Assembly: GCA_023511625.1 (NCBI GenBank)
Contig: JAIMBD010000004.1
Span: forward strand, 62,001-126,000
Length of the DNA stretch: 64,000 nucleotides
Source: Bacillota bacterium
GTDB taxonomy: Bacteria; Bacillota; Sulfobacillia; Sulfobacillales; Sulfobacillaceae
Direction of reading: 5' to 3'
Shown: positions 27,335 to 36,485 of the stretch, in pieces
How the letters are laid out: the number at the start of each line of letters is the position of its first letter
Numbering within the stretch: position 1 is the stretch's first letter
Made by a program: the position numbers and the translations under genes
The notes under the pieces: generated by a model
Told to the model about the DNA's origin: nothing
The model's input: the letters and a program-made list of their open reading frames with translations, nothing else
The model's database searches: none

Positions 27335-27820
27335 TCAGCGGTTGGCCGGCCAGCGATCGATCACCAATTGCCCATTGCGTATCTCGGCGTACTCGGGGAC
27401 ATCGGGCACGTGGTCCTCGCCGTCATCCGGTGCCCGGGCAATGAGGTGCGCGATCCGCAACTGGGTGGGGGCCAGTCGAAATGCGCTGACAATGGCGCGC
27501 TGATCTCCGCGCGCCCCGGCATGAGCCACGCCGCGCAGCCAACCCATGACCACGATGTCGCCTCCGGCGGTGATCTCGGCCCCCGGATTGACATCGCCCA
27601 ACACCACGACGTTGCCGCCAAACCGCACGGTCTGCCCGGAACGGAGCGTACGCCGGATCAGGACGGTGGGGTGGCGGCGCGCCTCTTCATTCCAATCTGC
27701 CGGTCCTTGCGCCTCCGCGTCCCCGCGCCGGGCCCCCGCCCCGCGCCACCCGTTCGCCTCCGGTTCCCAACCGTGCCCCGCCCACTCGGGAAAGATCTCG
27801 CCCGTTCTCCGTTTGGCCAC
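27335..27820 (-). CDS. minC: MinC, C-terminal domain only
   Basis: A 161-residue protein. From about residue 58 it has the MinC C-terminal beta-helix (TLRSGQTVRFGGNVVVLGDV, NPGAEITAGGDIVVMGWLRG, VSAFRLAPTQLRIAHLIAR), which dimerises and binds MinD. The first 55 residues (EWAGHGWEPEANGWRGAGAR and similar) are low-complexity and do not resemble the N-terminal FtsZ-inhibiting domain. Typical MinC proteins have 220 or more residues. I chose the GTG at 27820 because GGAGGAGG lies 7 nt upstream; the ATG at 27838 adds six residues. It heads a minC-minD-minE unit. Confidence 0.85.
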   Translation of the reverse strand: MAKRRTGEIFPEWAGHGWEPEANGWRGAGARRGDAEAQGPADWNEEARRHPTVLIRRTLRSGQTVRFGGNVVVLGDVNPGAEITAGGDIVVMGWLRGVAHAGARGDQRAIVSAFRLAPTQLRIAHLIARAPDDGEDHVPDVPEYAEIRNGQLVIDRWPANR

Positions 27821-27852
27821 CCTCGGCGCCTCCTCCATCCAGCGTCACCAAC

Positions 27853-27873
27853 TTACAGATTCTCCCTTGGCAT
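27853..27873 (-). other. Possible six-codon leader minigene before minC
   Basis: On the minus strand AAGGAG (27884-27879) is followed after 5 nt by ATG and the codons for MPRENL, then TAA, 32 nt before the minC start. The spacing is ideal. It may be translated, but nothing shows a regulatory role, and it could be chance. Confidence 0.3.
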
Positions 27874-27949
27874 TAGAACTCCTTCCAGGAGCCCGAAGGG
27901 ATCGCGAAGTTTTTGAGGTCAAATTGCGCCACCGGGCGACGCGAAGCGG

Positions 27950-27977
27950 AAAATCCGGCGAAAGCAGGGGGCTTTCG
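27950..27977 (-). terminator. Terminator after mreD
   Basis: Directly after the mreD stop codon, CGAAAGC / GCTTTCG (27959-27965 with 27971-27977) form a perfect 7-bp stem with a 5-nt loop. On the minus strand it is followed by CCGGATTTTCC. It would separate the mre and min transcripts. Confidence 0.5.
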
Positions 27978-27978
27978 G

Positions 27979-28491
27979 CTAAAGACGGCTCCGACGATAG
28001 TCGATCCGCGGCACGGCTTTGATGCCCAGAATCTCCCCCAGGGCCGGAGCCAGCAACATCGCCGTCAGCATCCGATACGCAAGCGGCCCCAAGACGGCGT
28101 TCCACGGGATGGGCACCGCCGCAAGATGCATCAACGCCGCCTCCGCCAGGCCAGCCACACCCGTGGCCACGCCCGCCAAAAGGCCGGGCACAAACAACCG
28201 GTCATGCACCAAGCGGCGCTGGAGGTAGGCCACGCCGCCCCCCACGGCGGCCAGCGTCACGGCGTGCAGTCCGATGAGCCGCCCGACCCACACGTCTTGG
28301 ATCAGCCCCATCACGGCGCCCAACCAAAGCCCGCGCCGCGGGGTTTCGTAGAAGGACAGGATGACCACCAAGGCCAGGATCAGGTCGGGCGCGTAGCCGG
28401 GCGGAAAGAAAAACGTCCACAACGAGGTCTCCACCACCAGCGCCGCCACCGCCAACCCCACCCAGGCCCAGGCGCGCGAATGCCAGCGCAC
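27979..28491 (-). CDS. mreD: Rod shape-determining protein MreD
   Basis: A 170-residue membrane protein with five hydrophobic helices. Typical MreD features are the N-terminal FFPPGYAPDLILALVVILSFYETPRRG (read as PPGYAPDLILALVV then FYETPRRG) and GAVMGLIQDVWVGRLIGLHA. MreD bridges MreC and RodA in the elongasome. The ATG at 28491 starts 2 bp after the mreC stop. Identification relies on position and helix pattern, because MreD conserves few residues. Confidence 0.82.
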   Translation of the reverse strand: MRWHSRAWAWVGLAVAALVVETSLWTFFFPPGYAPDLILALVVILSFYETPRRGLWLGAVMGLIQDVWVGRLIGLHAVTLAAVGGGVAYLQRRLVHDRLFVPGLLAGVATGVAGLAEAALMHLAAVPIPWNAVLGPLAYRMLTAMLLAPALGEILGIKAVPRIDYRRSRL

Positions 28492-28493
28492 GC

Positions 28494-29360
28494 TTACCCT
28501 CCTCCGCCGTACAAGGGCGGCGCCACCGCTCCAGGCGGCGCGTACTCCACCACCATCACCGTAGCCAATTGGTCGAAGTGGACACTGGGGTCGACGGTGG
28601 CGGTGACCGTCAGGCCAAACTGGGTGTGGCGCACGGCTACCACCCGCCCGATGAGCAGACCCGGCGGAAAATACTGGCTGAAGCGCGAGGTGACCACGGC
28701 GTCCCCGGGGGCGACGTCGGGGCGATGGGCAAAGAGGAGGAAGTTGACCGTCCCGCTGACCGGATCCTGCCCCTGTACGATGCCGGCGGCCTGTGAGCGG
28801 ACATCGACGGCGCCCACGCCGGAATTGGGGTCCAACAGGAGCATGACGGTGGCGGTGTGGGGCGTGACCTGGATCACGCGCCCGACCACCCCTTGGGGCA
28901 CCACCACGGCCATGCCCACCTGCACGCCGGCATCGCTCCCGCGGTCGATGACCACTGTGTCAAACCACGAATCCGGGCTCCGGGCGACGATGGTAGCCGG
29001 GACGAGGCGCCACCCGCGGTAGGCCCGCTGCATCCCCAGCGCTGCCGCCAACTGGTCGTTGACGGCCAACACCTGGGCCAATTCGGCGCGCACGCTCTGA
29101 TAGTCGGCCATTTCCTGGCGCAGCCGCTGGTTTTCGGCCTGGAGTTGACCCAACTGGCGCACCGTCGCCGCCGCTTGCACCACGTGTTGGCCCACTGCTG
29201 CGAACCCGGTTTCCACCGGCAGCGCCGCCCAGGCCAAGAGGCCCGACAGGGTGATGAGGCGGCCGCGAACCTGGGCGGTGTAACTTAAGCTTAAGGTCAC
29301 CACCGCCATGATCAGGATCAGCAGCACGGGCCGGCGCCAACGCTGCCAGAGCCCCCCCAT
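28494..29360 (-). CDS. mreC: Rod shape-determining protein MreC
   Basis: A 288-residue protein with one N-terminal membrane helix (VLLILIMAVVTLSLSYTAQ), a coiled coil (RQLGQLQAENQRLRQEMADYQ, about residues 75-110) and a periplasm-type beta domain containing ATIVARSPDSWFDTVVIDRG, GVVGRVIQVTPHTATVMLLLD and GDAVVTSRFSQYFPPGLLIG. MreC activates the RodA-PBP2 synthase. I chose the ATG at 29360 (MGGLWQRWRRP) because GGGAGGGG lies 5 nt upstream. mreB is 36 bp upstream. Confidence 0.9.
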   Translation of the reverse strand: MGGLWQRWRRPVLLILIMAVVTLSLSYTAQVRGRLITLSGLLAWAALPVETGFAAVGQHVVQAAATVRQLGQLQAENQRLRQEMADYQSVRAELAQVLAVNDQLAAALGMQRAYRGWRLVPATIVARSPDSWFDTVVIDRGSDAGVQVGMAVVVPQGVVGRVIQVTPHTATVMLLLDPNSGVGAVDVRSQAAGIVQGQDPVSGTVNFLLFAHRPDVAPGDAVVTSRFSQYFPPGLLIGRVVAVRHTQFGLTVTATVDPSVHFDQLATVMVVEYAPPGAVAPPLYGGGG

Positions 29361-29396
29361 CCAAACCCCTCCCACCCGCGAGCGCCGTCTTGGGGT

Positions 29397-30431
29397 TTAC
29401 CGCCGGTTGCGGCGGCGCAGCGCCGCCAGGTGATGCGGATCCTCGAGCACCATGCCGGTGCCGCGCACCACCGTCAACAGCGGGTCCTCGGCCTGATGGA
29501 CCGGCATCCCGGTCTCGGCGCTGACCAGCTTGTCGAAGTTGCGCAGCAGGGAGCCGCCGCCCGTCATGACGATCCCGCGGTCCATGATGTCGGCCGCCAG
29601 CTCCGGTGGCGACTTTTCCAGCGTGGCCTTGATGGCCTCGATGATGGGGTTGATGGTCTCGGCCAAGGCGCGCTGGATCTCGGTGGAGTTGACCTTCAGG
29701 GTCTTCGGCAACCCCGTAACGAGGTCGCGCCCGCGGACATCCATGTACTCCTCGTGGTCCGGGGGATAGGCAGAGCCGATGGTGATCTTGACCTCTTCCG
29801 CTGTCCGCTCCCCGATCATCATGTTGTAGGTGCGCTTGATGTGGTTGACGATGGCCTCGTCCATCTCGTCGCCGGCCACGCGGATCGACTTCGAAGTCAC
29901 GATCCCGTCGAGCGAGATGATCGCCACCTCGCACGTCCCTCCACCGATGTCGACGATCATGTTCCCCGTCGGCTCGTTCACCGGGAGCCCGGCGCCGATG
30001 GCCGCCGCCATCGGCTCGTCCACCACCAAGGCCTCGCGGGCGCCCGCCTGGATGGCGGCATCGCGCACGGCCCGTTCCTCTACTCCCGTCACCCCCGACG
30101 GGACGCCGATGACCACCAGCGGGTGGAAGAAGCGCATGTTGGGCACCGCTTTATGAATGAAGTACTTCAGCATGGCCTGGGTGATGTCGAAGTCGGCGAT
30201 CACCCCATCTTTCAGCGGGCGCACGGCGCGAATGTTCCCCGGCGTCCGCCCCACCATCTGCTTGGCCTCTTGCCCCACGGCGATGATCTCGCCCGTCATC
30301 TGGTCGATAGCCACCACCGAGGGCTCTTGGAGGACGATCCCCTTGCCTTTGACAAACACCACCGTATTGGCAGTGCCCAGGTCGATTCCCATGTCGCGGG
30401 AGAAGGCCCCGTACAGCGACTTCCAAAACAT
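29397..30431 (-). CDS. mreB: Rod shape-determining protein MreB
   Basis: A 344-residue bacterial actin. Phosphate 1 loop [19 protein letters not shown] at residues 13-31, phosphate 2 loop [19 protein letters not shown] near 162, and adenosine motif [14 protein letters not shown] near 288. The N-terminal [13 protein letters not shown] is a short amphipathic membrane-binding segment. MreB filaments guide lateral cell-wall synthesis, so the organism should be rod-shaped. First of mreB-mreC-mreD; 16 bp after radC. Confidence 0.96.
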   Translation of the reverse strand: MFWKSLYGAFSRDMGIDLGTANTVVFVKGKGIVLQEPSVVAIDQMTGEIIAVGQEAKQMVGRTPGNIRAVRPLKDGVIADFDITQAMLKYFIHKAVPNMRFFHPLVVIGVPSGVTGVEERAVRDAAIQAGAREALVVDEPMAAAIGAGLPVNEPTGNMIVDIGGGTCEVAIISLDGIVTSKSIRVAGDEMDEAIVNHIKRTYNMMIGERTAEEVKITIGSAYPPDHEEYMDVRGRDLVTGLPKTLKVNSTEIQRALAETINPIIEAIKATLEKSPPELAADIMDRGIVMTGGGSLLRNFDKLVSAETGMPVHQAEDPLLTVVRGTGMVLEDPHHLAALRRRNRR

Positions 30432-30447
30432 CCCGAACCCTGTCCTC

Positions 30448-31122
30448 CTATCTCAACTCCGTCACCTGATGATCCCGCAAACTGACATGACGCCCATGGC
30501 CCACGATGAGATGATCCAAGACCGGAATGCCCATGACGGCGCCCGCCTGTTCCAGCCGAACGGTCAGTGCCCGGTCTTCAGGGCTGGGAGTGGGATCTCC
30601 GCTGGGATGGTTGTGCACGGCAATCACCGCCGCCGCGGAATGGGCCACCGCTCGCCGGAACACCTCTCGGGGAAAGACCTCGACGCTGTTGAGCCCCCCG
30701 CGAAACACCGTCTCCACCGCCAACACGCGATGCTTGGTATTTAAAAGCAACACCCGAAACTCTTCTTGCGTCAGCCGCTCCATGTCCGAAACCCACGGCA
30801 ACACATCTTGCGGTCCGCCGATAGCCTCTCCGGCCGTCGCAAGGCGCACACGCCGCCCCACCTCCAAGGCCGCCAACAATACCGCCGCCTTGGCCGGGCC
30901 GAGCCCCCGCACCTGAACCAACTCTTCCACCGAGCGCCGGGCCAGCCCGCCCCACCCGTCGGCCAACAGGGCGCGGGCCAATTCCAGGGCCGATTGCCCC
31001 GGCCCGCCGTGGCCGATCAGGATGGCCACCACTTCCGCATCCCCCAGCACCGTCGGACCGTGGCGCAGCAACCGCTCCCGCGGCCGCTCGTCGGGCGGCA
31101 GCGCCTTGATCGACGTCGCCAT
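30448..31122 (-). CDS. radC: RadC/YsxA family JAB-domain protein
   Basis: A 224-residue protein. A helix-hairpin-helix ([21 protein letters not shown]) occupies about 65-90 and the C-terminal JAB/MPN+ domain carries the metal motif [14 protein letters not shown] near residue 170, with the upstream Glu in VFREVF-type context ([13 protein letters not shown]). The family was once called a DNA-repair protein, but its real activity is not settled. The ATG at 31122 has GGAGGG 8 nt upstream. The order folC-maf-radC-mreB matches Bacillus except that comC is missing. Confidence 0.92.
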   Translation of the reverse strand: MATSIKALPPDERPRERLLRHGPTVLGDAEVVAILIGHGGPGQSALELARALLADGWGGLARRSVEELVQVRGLGPAKAAVLLAALEVGRRVRLATAGEAIGGPQDVLPWVSDMERLTQEEFRVLLLNTKHRVLAVETVFRGGLNSVEVFPREVFRRAVAHSAAAVIAVHNHPSGDPTPSPEDRALTVRLEQAGAVMGIPVLDHLIVGHGRHVSLRDHQVTELR

Positions 31123-31135
31123 CCCCGTCCCTCCA

Positions 31136-31705
31136 TCACCCATCCGGCCAATGTCGCAACAGCGCCCGCACGGCGTCCAACGGCAACCCGATGACGGCTT
31201 CCAGGTTCCCCGCGAACGCCTCCACAAAACGTCCCGCGCCCCCTTGGATGGCATAGGCGCCGGCCTTGTCCAACGGCTCGCCAGTGGCCACGTAGTCCGC
31301 GATTTCCTCGTCCGCCAACGGGCGAAAGCCGACCTCGGCCACCTCCACGCGGACAAACCCGCGTCCCCGCACCTCTTGGTAGACCGCCACGCCCGTGTAG
31401 ACCTGGTGTCGGCGGCCGGACAACCGCCGCAGCATGGCGCGTGCCGCTTCGACATCCTCAGGCTTGCCCAGGATGTCGTCCCCCAGCGCCACCACCGTGT
31501 CAGCGGCCAGCACCAGCGCCTCGGGGTGGCGCCGGGCGACCGTGACGGCTTTGACGGCCGCAAGGCGCCGAACCAGGGCGTACGGGCGCTCTCCCGCCCG
31601 GGGGGTTTCATCCGCCGCTGCCGGCTCGACGGCAAAGGGAATCCCGAGGCGCCGCAACAACTGTACCCGGCGTTCGGAGGCACTGGCCAAAATCAGTGTC
31701 GCCAT
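31136..31705 (-). CDS. maf: Maf-type nucleoside triphosphate pyrophosphatase
   Basis: A 189-residue house-cleaning enzyme that hydrolyses dTTP, UTP or modified nucleotides to monophosphates. The signature ILASASERRVQLLRRLG is at residues 5-21, VLAADTVVALGDDILGKP near 67, and KAGAYAIQGGAGRFVEAF near 150 with GNLEAVIGLPL at the end. The ATG at 31705 begins the homology exactly; the preceding bases on the minus strand (GGGGGGACC) give a G-rich Shine-Dalgarno. The 166 bp up to folC hold no recognised feature. Confidence 0.93.
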   Translation of the reverse strand: MATLILASASERRVQLLRRLGIPFAVEPAAADETPRAGERPYALVRRLAAVKAVTVARRHPEALVLAADTVVALGDDILGKPEDVEAARAMLRRLSGRRHQVYTGVAVYQEVRGRGFVRVEVAEVGFRPLADEEIADYVATGEPLDKAGAYAIQGGAGRFVEAFAGNLEAVIGLPLDAVRALLRHWPDG

Positions 31706-31871
31706 GGTCCCCCCATCTCTGCCTCGCCCACCACCCGCCCCGCGTTTCGGCTTTGCACCGAGCCTTCGGGGGAGGCCTGTCCCGCCAAGCCACCGCCGAC
31801 GGCGCCATCTGCCAGGCCCTTGCCGAAGACCAGCATACCATTGCCCAAAAACCCAGGGCAATTGGAGAAAT

Positions 31872-33131
31872 TCACCGGCCGAGCGCGCCCGCGTTCCAGG
31901 CCCCGGCCCGCCTGAGCCAGGCGAGGAGGGCCAAGGATCCCGTCACCAACACCGCCGTGCCCTCCCGCTTCCGAGCGGCGTCGCAGGCCTTTTGGAACGC
32001 CGCCATCGGATCCGGGACCGGGGTCGCCCCGACGGCCGCGGCCAGTGCGGTAGCTGGCGTCCGGCGCTCCCCCGGCACCTCCGTCACCCACAGGCCCGCC
32101 GCCACCTGAGCCAGCTGGGCAGCCATGGCCGGGCCCGGCTTGTCCTGCAGGGCGGCGAACACCACCTGCCACTGGTAGCGCGACCACGGCGGCTGGCCCA
32201 AGGTGTCGCACAGCGCCGCCACTCCGTGGGGGTTGTGGGCGCCGTCGATCACCACCAACGGGCGGCGCGAGACCACCTGAAACCGCCCCGGCCATTCGAC
32301 GTGGCGCAGGGCCCGCGCGGCCGCGTCCAAGTCCGGGCAGAACCCCAACCGGTGCAGCACCTCCACGGCAGTCCAGGCCGTGGCCAAGTTCTCAGCCTGG
32401 TAGCGGCCTGCCAAGGCCGCCTCCACGGCACGCCCTTCCGGGCTTTGATACCGCACCCGGTCGCCCAACGCCTCTGCCTGGCCGCGGGGGCTGAAGACCG
32501 GCACCTCCAGGGCCTGAGCGCGCTCCCGGATGACCCGGGCCGCAGCGGGATAGGGTTGGGTGGCCAGTACCAAAGGAGCCCCCGGTTTGAGGATGCCGGC
32601 CTTCTCCCCGGCAATGGCCTCGATGGTGTTTCCCAATCGGTCCATGTGGTCGTAGGCGACGGGCGTGATCACCGTCAGCCGCGGGTTCGGCACCACGTTG
32701 GTGGCGTCAAGGCGCCCGCCTAAGCCCACTTCCAGCACCGCCACGTCCACCCCCGCCTCGCGAAAGGCGAGAAAGCCTAGGGCCGTGACCGCCTCAAAAA
32801 ACGTCGGCGTCTCCGGCAAGTCCCAGCCCACCGCCTCCACCTGGTCGGCCAACCGATCCCATGTGGCTTCGTCCAGCGGCGCGCCGTCGATCATCACCCG
32901 CTCGTTGATACGCCCCAAGTCAGGCGAGGTGTAAAGCCCTACCTTCCACCCCTGTCCTCTCAGGGCCGCCGCAATCATGGCCGAGGTGGAGCCCTTGCCG
33001 TTGGTCCCCGCCACATGCACCACCGGCACGGCCCGCTCGGGATGGCCCAGGCGCTCCATCAGCCATTGAATGCGCTCAAGGCCAGGCCGCATCACCTCCG
33101 GGCGAGTGCCGCCCCACCACGCGTCCTTCAA
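31872..33131 (-). CDS. folC: Folylpolyglutamate synthase / dihydrofolate synthase
   Basis: A 419-residue Mur-ligase-like enzyme that adds glutamate to folates. The P-loop VAGTNGKGSTSAMI is near residue 40, GRLDATNVVPNP near 143, the omega-loop region VITPVAYDHMDRLGNTIEAIAGEKAGI follows, and VVIDGAHNPHGV near 290 opens the C-terminal domain. The chosen start is TTG at 33131, with GGGAGG 8 nt upstream; residues RPGLERIQWLMERLGHP then align with the normal FolC N-terminus. It is 18 bp after valS. Confidence 0.9.
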   Translation of the reverse strand: MKDAWWGGTRPEVMRPGLERIQWLMERLGHPERAVPVVHVAGTNGKGSTSAMIAAALRGQGWKVGLYTSPDLGRINERVMIDGAPLDEATWDRLADQVEAVGWDLPETPTFFEAVTALGFLAFREAGVDVAVLEVGLGGRLDATNVVPNPRLTVITPVAYDHMDRLGNTIEAIAGEKAGILKPGAPLVLATQPYPAAARVIRERAQALEVPVFSPRGQAEALGDRVRYQSPEGRAVEAALAGRYQAENLATAWTAVEVLHRLGFCPDLDAAARALRHVEWPGRFQVVSRRPLVVIDGAHNPHGVAALCDTLGQPPWSRYQWQVVFAALQDKPGPAMAAQLAQVAAGLWVTEVPGERRTPATALAAAVGATPVPDPMAAFQKACDAARKREGTAVLVTGSLALLAWLRRAGAWNAGALGR

Positions 33132-33149
33132 CGGCCCCGCCTCCCCCCG

Positions 33150-35765
33150 TTACTGCAGGTCTTCCAAGCGCTGGGCGATCCGCTTTAGCCTGGCCTCCAA
33201 CTCCTCCACGCGCGCGGCGGTCTTGGCCACCACCTCGGCTGGGGCGCGATTGCGAAACCCGGCATCGCCCAGGCGGGCCACCGTGCGCGCCCACTCCGCC
33301 TGACTTTCCCGTTGCGCCTTCAACAGGCGCTCCCGCTCCCGCTCGGGGTCTACCACGCCCGCCAAGGGCAGGTAGACGGTGCCGCCCTCGGTCACGCCCG
33401 CAATGGCTTGAGCCACTCGGCCCCGGGCCGTCACCTCCACGCGCTCCACGCGCAGAAGCTCGGCCATTTCCGGCGACAGGGCCTCAAAGGCCTCCCGCAC
33501 GGTTGCCGCCTCGCTCACCAGGACCACTCGAGGCAGCCTGGCCTGGGGACTTAGGCCCAATTCGGCGCGCAGGTTGCGCCCCGTCCGCACCGCCGCCTGG
33601 ACGACACCCACTCGCGCTTCGGCCTCCGGATCGGCCCGGCCGGCCGCGACCGGCCATGGCGCCACCATGATGCTCGGCCCGCGATGGGGCAGCGACTGCC
33701 ACAACTCCTCGGTGACAAACGGCATGAACGGGTGCAAGAGGCGCAAGGCCGTCTCGGCCACCGTCACCAGGACGCCCAGCACCTCCGACCGCCAGGCCTC
33801 CTCGCGCAGGCGTACCTTGGCCAGTTCGATGTACCAGTCGCAAAATTCGTCCCACCAAAAATCGTACACGGCGCGCGCCGCCTCGCCGAACTCGAAGCCC
33901 AACAAAAGGTCGGTGACCCGTGCCACCACCGCGTCAAGGCGCGAGAGGATCCAGCGGTCGACGGGATGGCGCGGGCGGTCGGAAACCGCCGGCTCTGTGG
34001 TCAGATTCAAGCGCACGAAGCGGACGGCGTTGTAGATCTTGTTGGCGAAGTGACCGCCTGCCTTGACCTTCTCCTCGCTGTAGCGGATGTCGTTGCCTGG
34101 TGTCGATCCCAAGACCAAAGCGATGCGCAGGGCATCCGCCCCGTAGCGGTCGATCACCTCGCTCGGGTTGACGCCGTTGCCCAGCGACTTCGACATCTTG
34201 CGCCCTTGGGCATCCCGCACCAGCCCGTGCAACAAGACGGTCCGGAAGGGCACCTGGCCGGTGAAGTGCACCCCTTGCATGATCATCCGCGCCACCCAGA
34301 AGAAGATGATGTCGTAGCCGGTGGACAGCACGGCAGTGGGGTAGTAGACCCGCAGGTCTTCGGTGTCCTCGGGCCATCCCAAGGTGGAAAAGGGCCACAG
34401 GGCCGAAGAAAACCAGGTATCGAGGACGTCCGCATCCTGCTCCATGGGACCGCCGCAGTGCGGGCAACACGTGGGGGGATCCGCCGCCACTTCTGTGGCC
34501 CCGCACTGTTGGCAGTAGTAAGCGGGGATGCGGTGGCCCCACCAGATTTGGCGAGAGATGCACCAGTCGTGGATGTTCTCCATCCAGTTCAGGTACACTT
34601 TGGCGAACCGTTCGGGGACGAACTCCACTGCACCCCTTCGGACCGCCTCCAGCGCCGCTTCGGCCAAAGGCGCCACCCGCACAAACCACTGGAGAGAGCG
34701 CAGCGGCTCGATGACGGCTCCGCACTTCTCGCAGTGGCCGACGGCGTGGGTAATGGCCTCCTCGCGCACCAGGTACCCGCCGGCCCGAAGGTCTTGCCGC
34801 ACCCGTTCCCGCGCCGCATACCGGTCCAAACCCGCGTAAGGGCCGGCCTCGGCCGTCATCCGGCCGTCCTCGCCGATGACGTGGATGGCCGAAAGCCCAT
34901 GCCGCTGCCCAATCGCAAAGTCGGTGGGGTCATGCGCCGGCGTCACCTTGACCGCTCCCGTGCCGAACTCGGGGTCGACCAACGGGTCGGCCACGATGGG
35001 GATGCGGCGGCCCACCAACGGCAGCACCACCTCCCGCCCCACCCAGTCCCGCCAGCGGGGGTCATCGGGGTGCACGGCCACGGCCGTGTCCCCCAGCATG
35101 GTCTCGGGCCGAGTGGTGGCCACTTCGATGGCCCCGCTACCATCGGCCAAGGGATAGCGGATGGTGGTGAGGGTGCCGGCCTCCTCCACGTGTTCGACCT
35201 CGATGTCCGACAGCGCCGTGCGGCACGAGACGCACCAGTTGGTGATGTAGTGGCCGCGGTAGACCAGCCCCTCGCGGTAAAGGCGCACGAACACCTCCGT
35301 GACGGCCCGCGACAAGCCCGGATCGAGAGTAAAGCGCAGCCGCGACCAGTCCACGGAGGCCCCGAGCCGCTCGATCTGGCGCAAGATCTCGTCCCCGTAC
35401 TCTGCCTTCCAACGCCAGACTTCGGCCAAAAACGCTTCCCGGCCGATGGCGCGACGGTCGATGCCCTGCTCGCGCAGCCGCTCCTCCACCTTCATCTGCG
35501 TGTGAATGCCGGCGTGGTCGATGCCAGGGAGCCAGAGCGTGTTCTCGCCCCGCATGCGGTGAAATCGAATCAAGACATCCTGCCAGGTGTTGTTCAGCGC
35601 GTGCCCGAGGTGCAGGATACCGGTGACGTTGGGCGGAGGCAGCACGATGGCGAATACCGGCCCCGGCGCCTTGGGATCGGCGCGGAAGAACCCGGCCTCC
35701 TTCCAGTACCGGTACCATTTGGCCTCTACCTCGGCCGGGTCGTAACGCGGGCTGAGTTCCGTCAT
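33150..35765 (-). CDS. valS: Valine-tRNA ligase
   Basis: An 871-residue class Ia synthetase. HIGH motif as GILHLGHALNNTWQD near residue 45, KMSKS as GRKMSKSLGNGVNP near 522, editing-domain segment VATTRPETMLGDTAVAVHP near 215, and a C-terminal coiled coil (about residues 805-870) ending in RIAQRLEDLQ, which is specific to ValRS. Zinc knuckles HCEKCGAV and CQQCG..CCPHCGG are present. The ATG at 35765 follows AAGAGGGGG. The 222 bp upstream, toward groES, contain a GGGCGTG inverted repeat but no T-box motif that I can see. Confidence 0.96.
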   Translation of the reverse strand: MTELSPRYDPAEVEAKWYRYWKEAGFFRADPKAPGPVFAIVLPPPNVTGILHLGHALNNTWQDVLIRFHRMRGENTLWLPGIDHAGIHTQMKVEERLREQGIDRRAIGREAFLAEVWRWKAEYGDEILRQIERLGASVDWSRLRFTLDPGLSRAVTEVFVRLYREGLVYRGHYITNWCVSCRTALSDIEVEHVEEAGTLTTIRYPLADGSGAIEVATTRPETMLGDTAVAVHPDDPRWRDWVGREVVLPLVGRRIPIVADPLVDPEFGTGAVKVTPAHDPTDFAIGQRHGLSAIHVIGEDGRMTAEAGPYAGLDRYAARERVRQDLRAGGYLVREEAITHAVGHCEKCGAVIEPLRSLQWFVRVAPLAEAALEAVRRGAVEFVPERFAKVYLNWMENIHDWCISRQIWWGHRIPAYYCQQCGATEVAADPPTCCPHCGGPMEQDADVLDTWFSSALWPFSTLGWPEDTEDLRVYYPTAVLSTGYDIIFFWVARMIMQGVHFTGQVPFRTVLLHGLVRDAQGRKMSKSLGNGVNPSEVIDRYGADALRIALVLGSTPGNDIRYSEEKVKAGGHFANKIYNAVRFVRLNLTTEPAVSDRPRHPVDRWILSRLDAVVARVTDLLLGFEFGEAARAVYDFWWDEFCDWYIELAKVRLREEAWRSEVLGVLVTVAETALRLLHPFMPFVTEELWQSLPHRGPSIMVAPWPVAAGRADPEAEARVGVVQAAVRTGRNLRAELGLSPQARLPRVVLVSEAATVREAFEALSPEMAELLRVERVEVTARGRVAQAIAGVTEGGTVYLPLAGVVDPERERERLLKAQRESQAEWARTVARLGDAGFRNRAPAEVVAKTAARVEELEARLKRIAQRLEDLQ

Positions 35766-35987
35766 CCACCGGTCCCCCTCTTGTCCTCTCCAACCCTTTC
35801 GGCAAGCCGCGGCCAAACGCAGGGGAGGGCGTGCCCGACCAGGGTCACGCCCCGGATATCATTCAAGAAAACGACCCCCTTCGCGCTGGGGCGAAAAGGA
35901 TCGTCGTTGGGCTTCGAGACGCAAGACCGGAATTCCCCCCATGCGCGGGGGTCCGGAAAGGCCGCCAAGCGAAGCGGATTTGGGTGG

Positions 35988-36254
35988 TTAGCCTTCGACT
36001 ACGGCTAAAATGTCGTCGGTGGAGAGGATGAGGTGCTCTTGGTTGTCGATCTTGATCTCCGTGCCCGCAAACTTGGCGAAGAGCACTTTCTGCCCTTCCT
36101 TCACCTTGACCTCTTCCCCGTCGCCGACGGCCACCACAATGCCGGTCTGGGGTTTGTCCTTGGCGGTGTCCGGGATGTAAATACCCCCCTGGGTCCGCTG
36201 CTCCTCCTCCACCAACTTCACCAAGACCCGATCCCCTAGCGGTCGTACCTGCAT
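35988..36254 (-). CDS. groES: Co-chaperonin GroES
   Basis: An 88-residue protein. It begins MQVRPLGDRVLVKLVEEEQR, contains the mobile loop TQGGIYIPDTAKDKPQTG, and ends with DDILAVVEG, all standard for GroES. The ATG at 36254 follows GAGGAGG by 7 nt. It normally forms the heptameric lid of GroEL, but no groEL follows here: 222 bp of noncoding sequence and then valS. groEL must be elsewhere. Confidence 0.95.
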   Translation of the reverse strand: MQVRPLGDRVLVKLVEEEQRTQGGIYIPDTAKDKPQTGIVVAVGDGEEVKVKEGQKVLFAKFAGTEIKIDNQEHLILSTDDILAVVEG

Positions 36255-36306
36255 TCCGTGTCCTCCTCGCGTCAAATGATGGGGCAAGCCTTAGCCAACA
36301 CCCCTC

Positions 36307-36334
36307 ATTATAGCGCAGGCAAAGGGGCTGTCAA
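36307..36334 (-). promoter_or_regulatory. Strong vegetative-type promoter of groES
   Basis: Perfect -35 TTGACA (36334-36329) and perfect -10 TATAAT (36312-36307) with a 16-bp spacer. No full CIRCE operator (TTAGCACTC-N9-GAGTGCTAA) is seen between it and groES, so HrcA control is not supported. Confidence 0.8.
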
Positions 36335-36485
36335 ACCGCTCCAGCGGACGCCCCAGCCCCGGGATCGGGTACCCCCGGTTGTCCCGGTTCTGGCCCCACC
36401 CCGCAGGTCATAGCCATGTCCCGGAAGGCCGAGGCCCATGGCCCAAACGGGTCTCGGACCCTGAGCGCGGTAGAGGTGAAGCGGG

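Noticed and set aside
35766-35987. T-box riboswitch for valS
   Set aside because: The conserved AGGGTGGNACCGCG-type element was not found on the minus strand; the same holds upstream of leuS (12455-12640).
33684-36008. 774-residue plus-strand frame
   Set aside because: Antisense to valS, which has all synthetase motifs.
36255-36306. CIRCE operator before groES
   Set aside because: Only a weak half-site (GTTGGCTAA) is present; no inverted pair with a 9-bp spacer.
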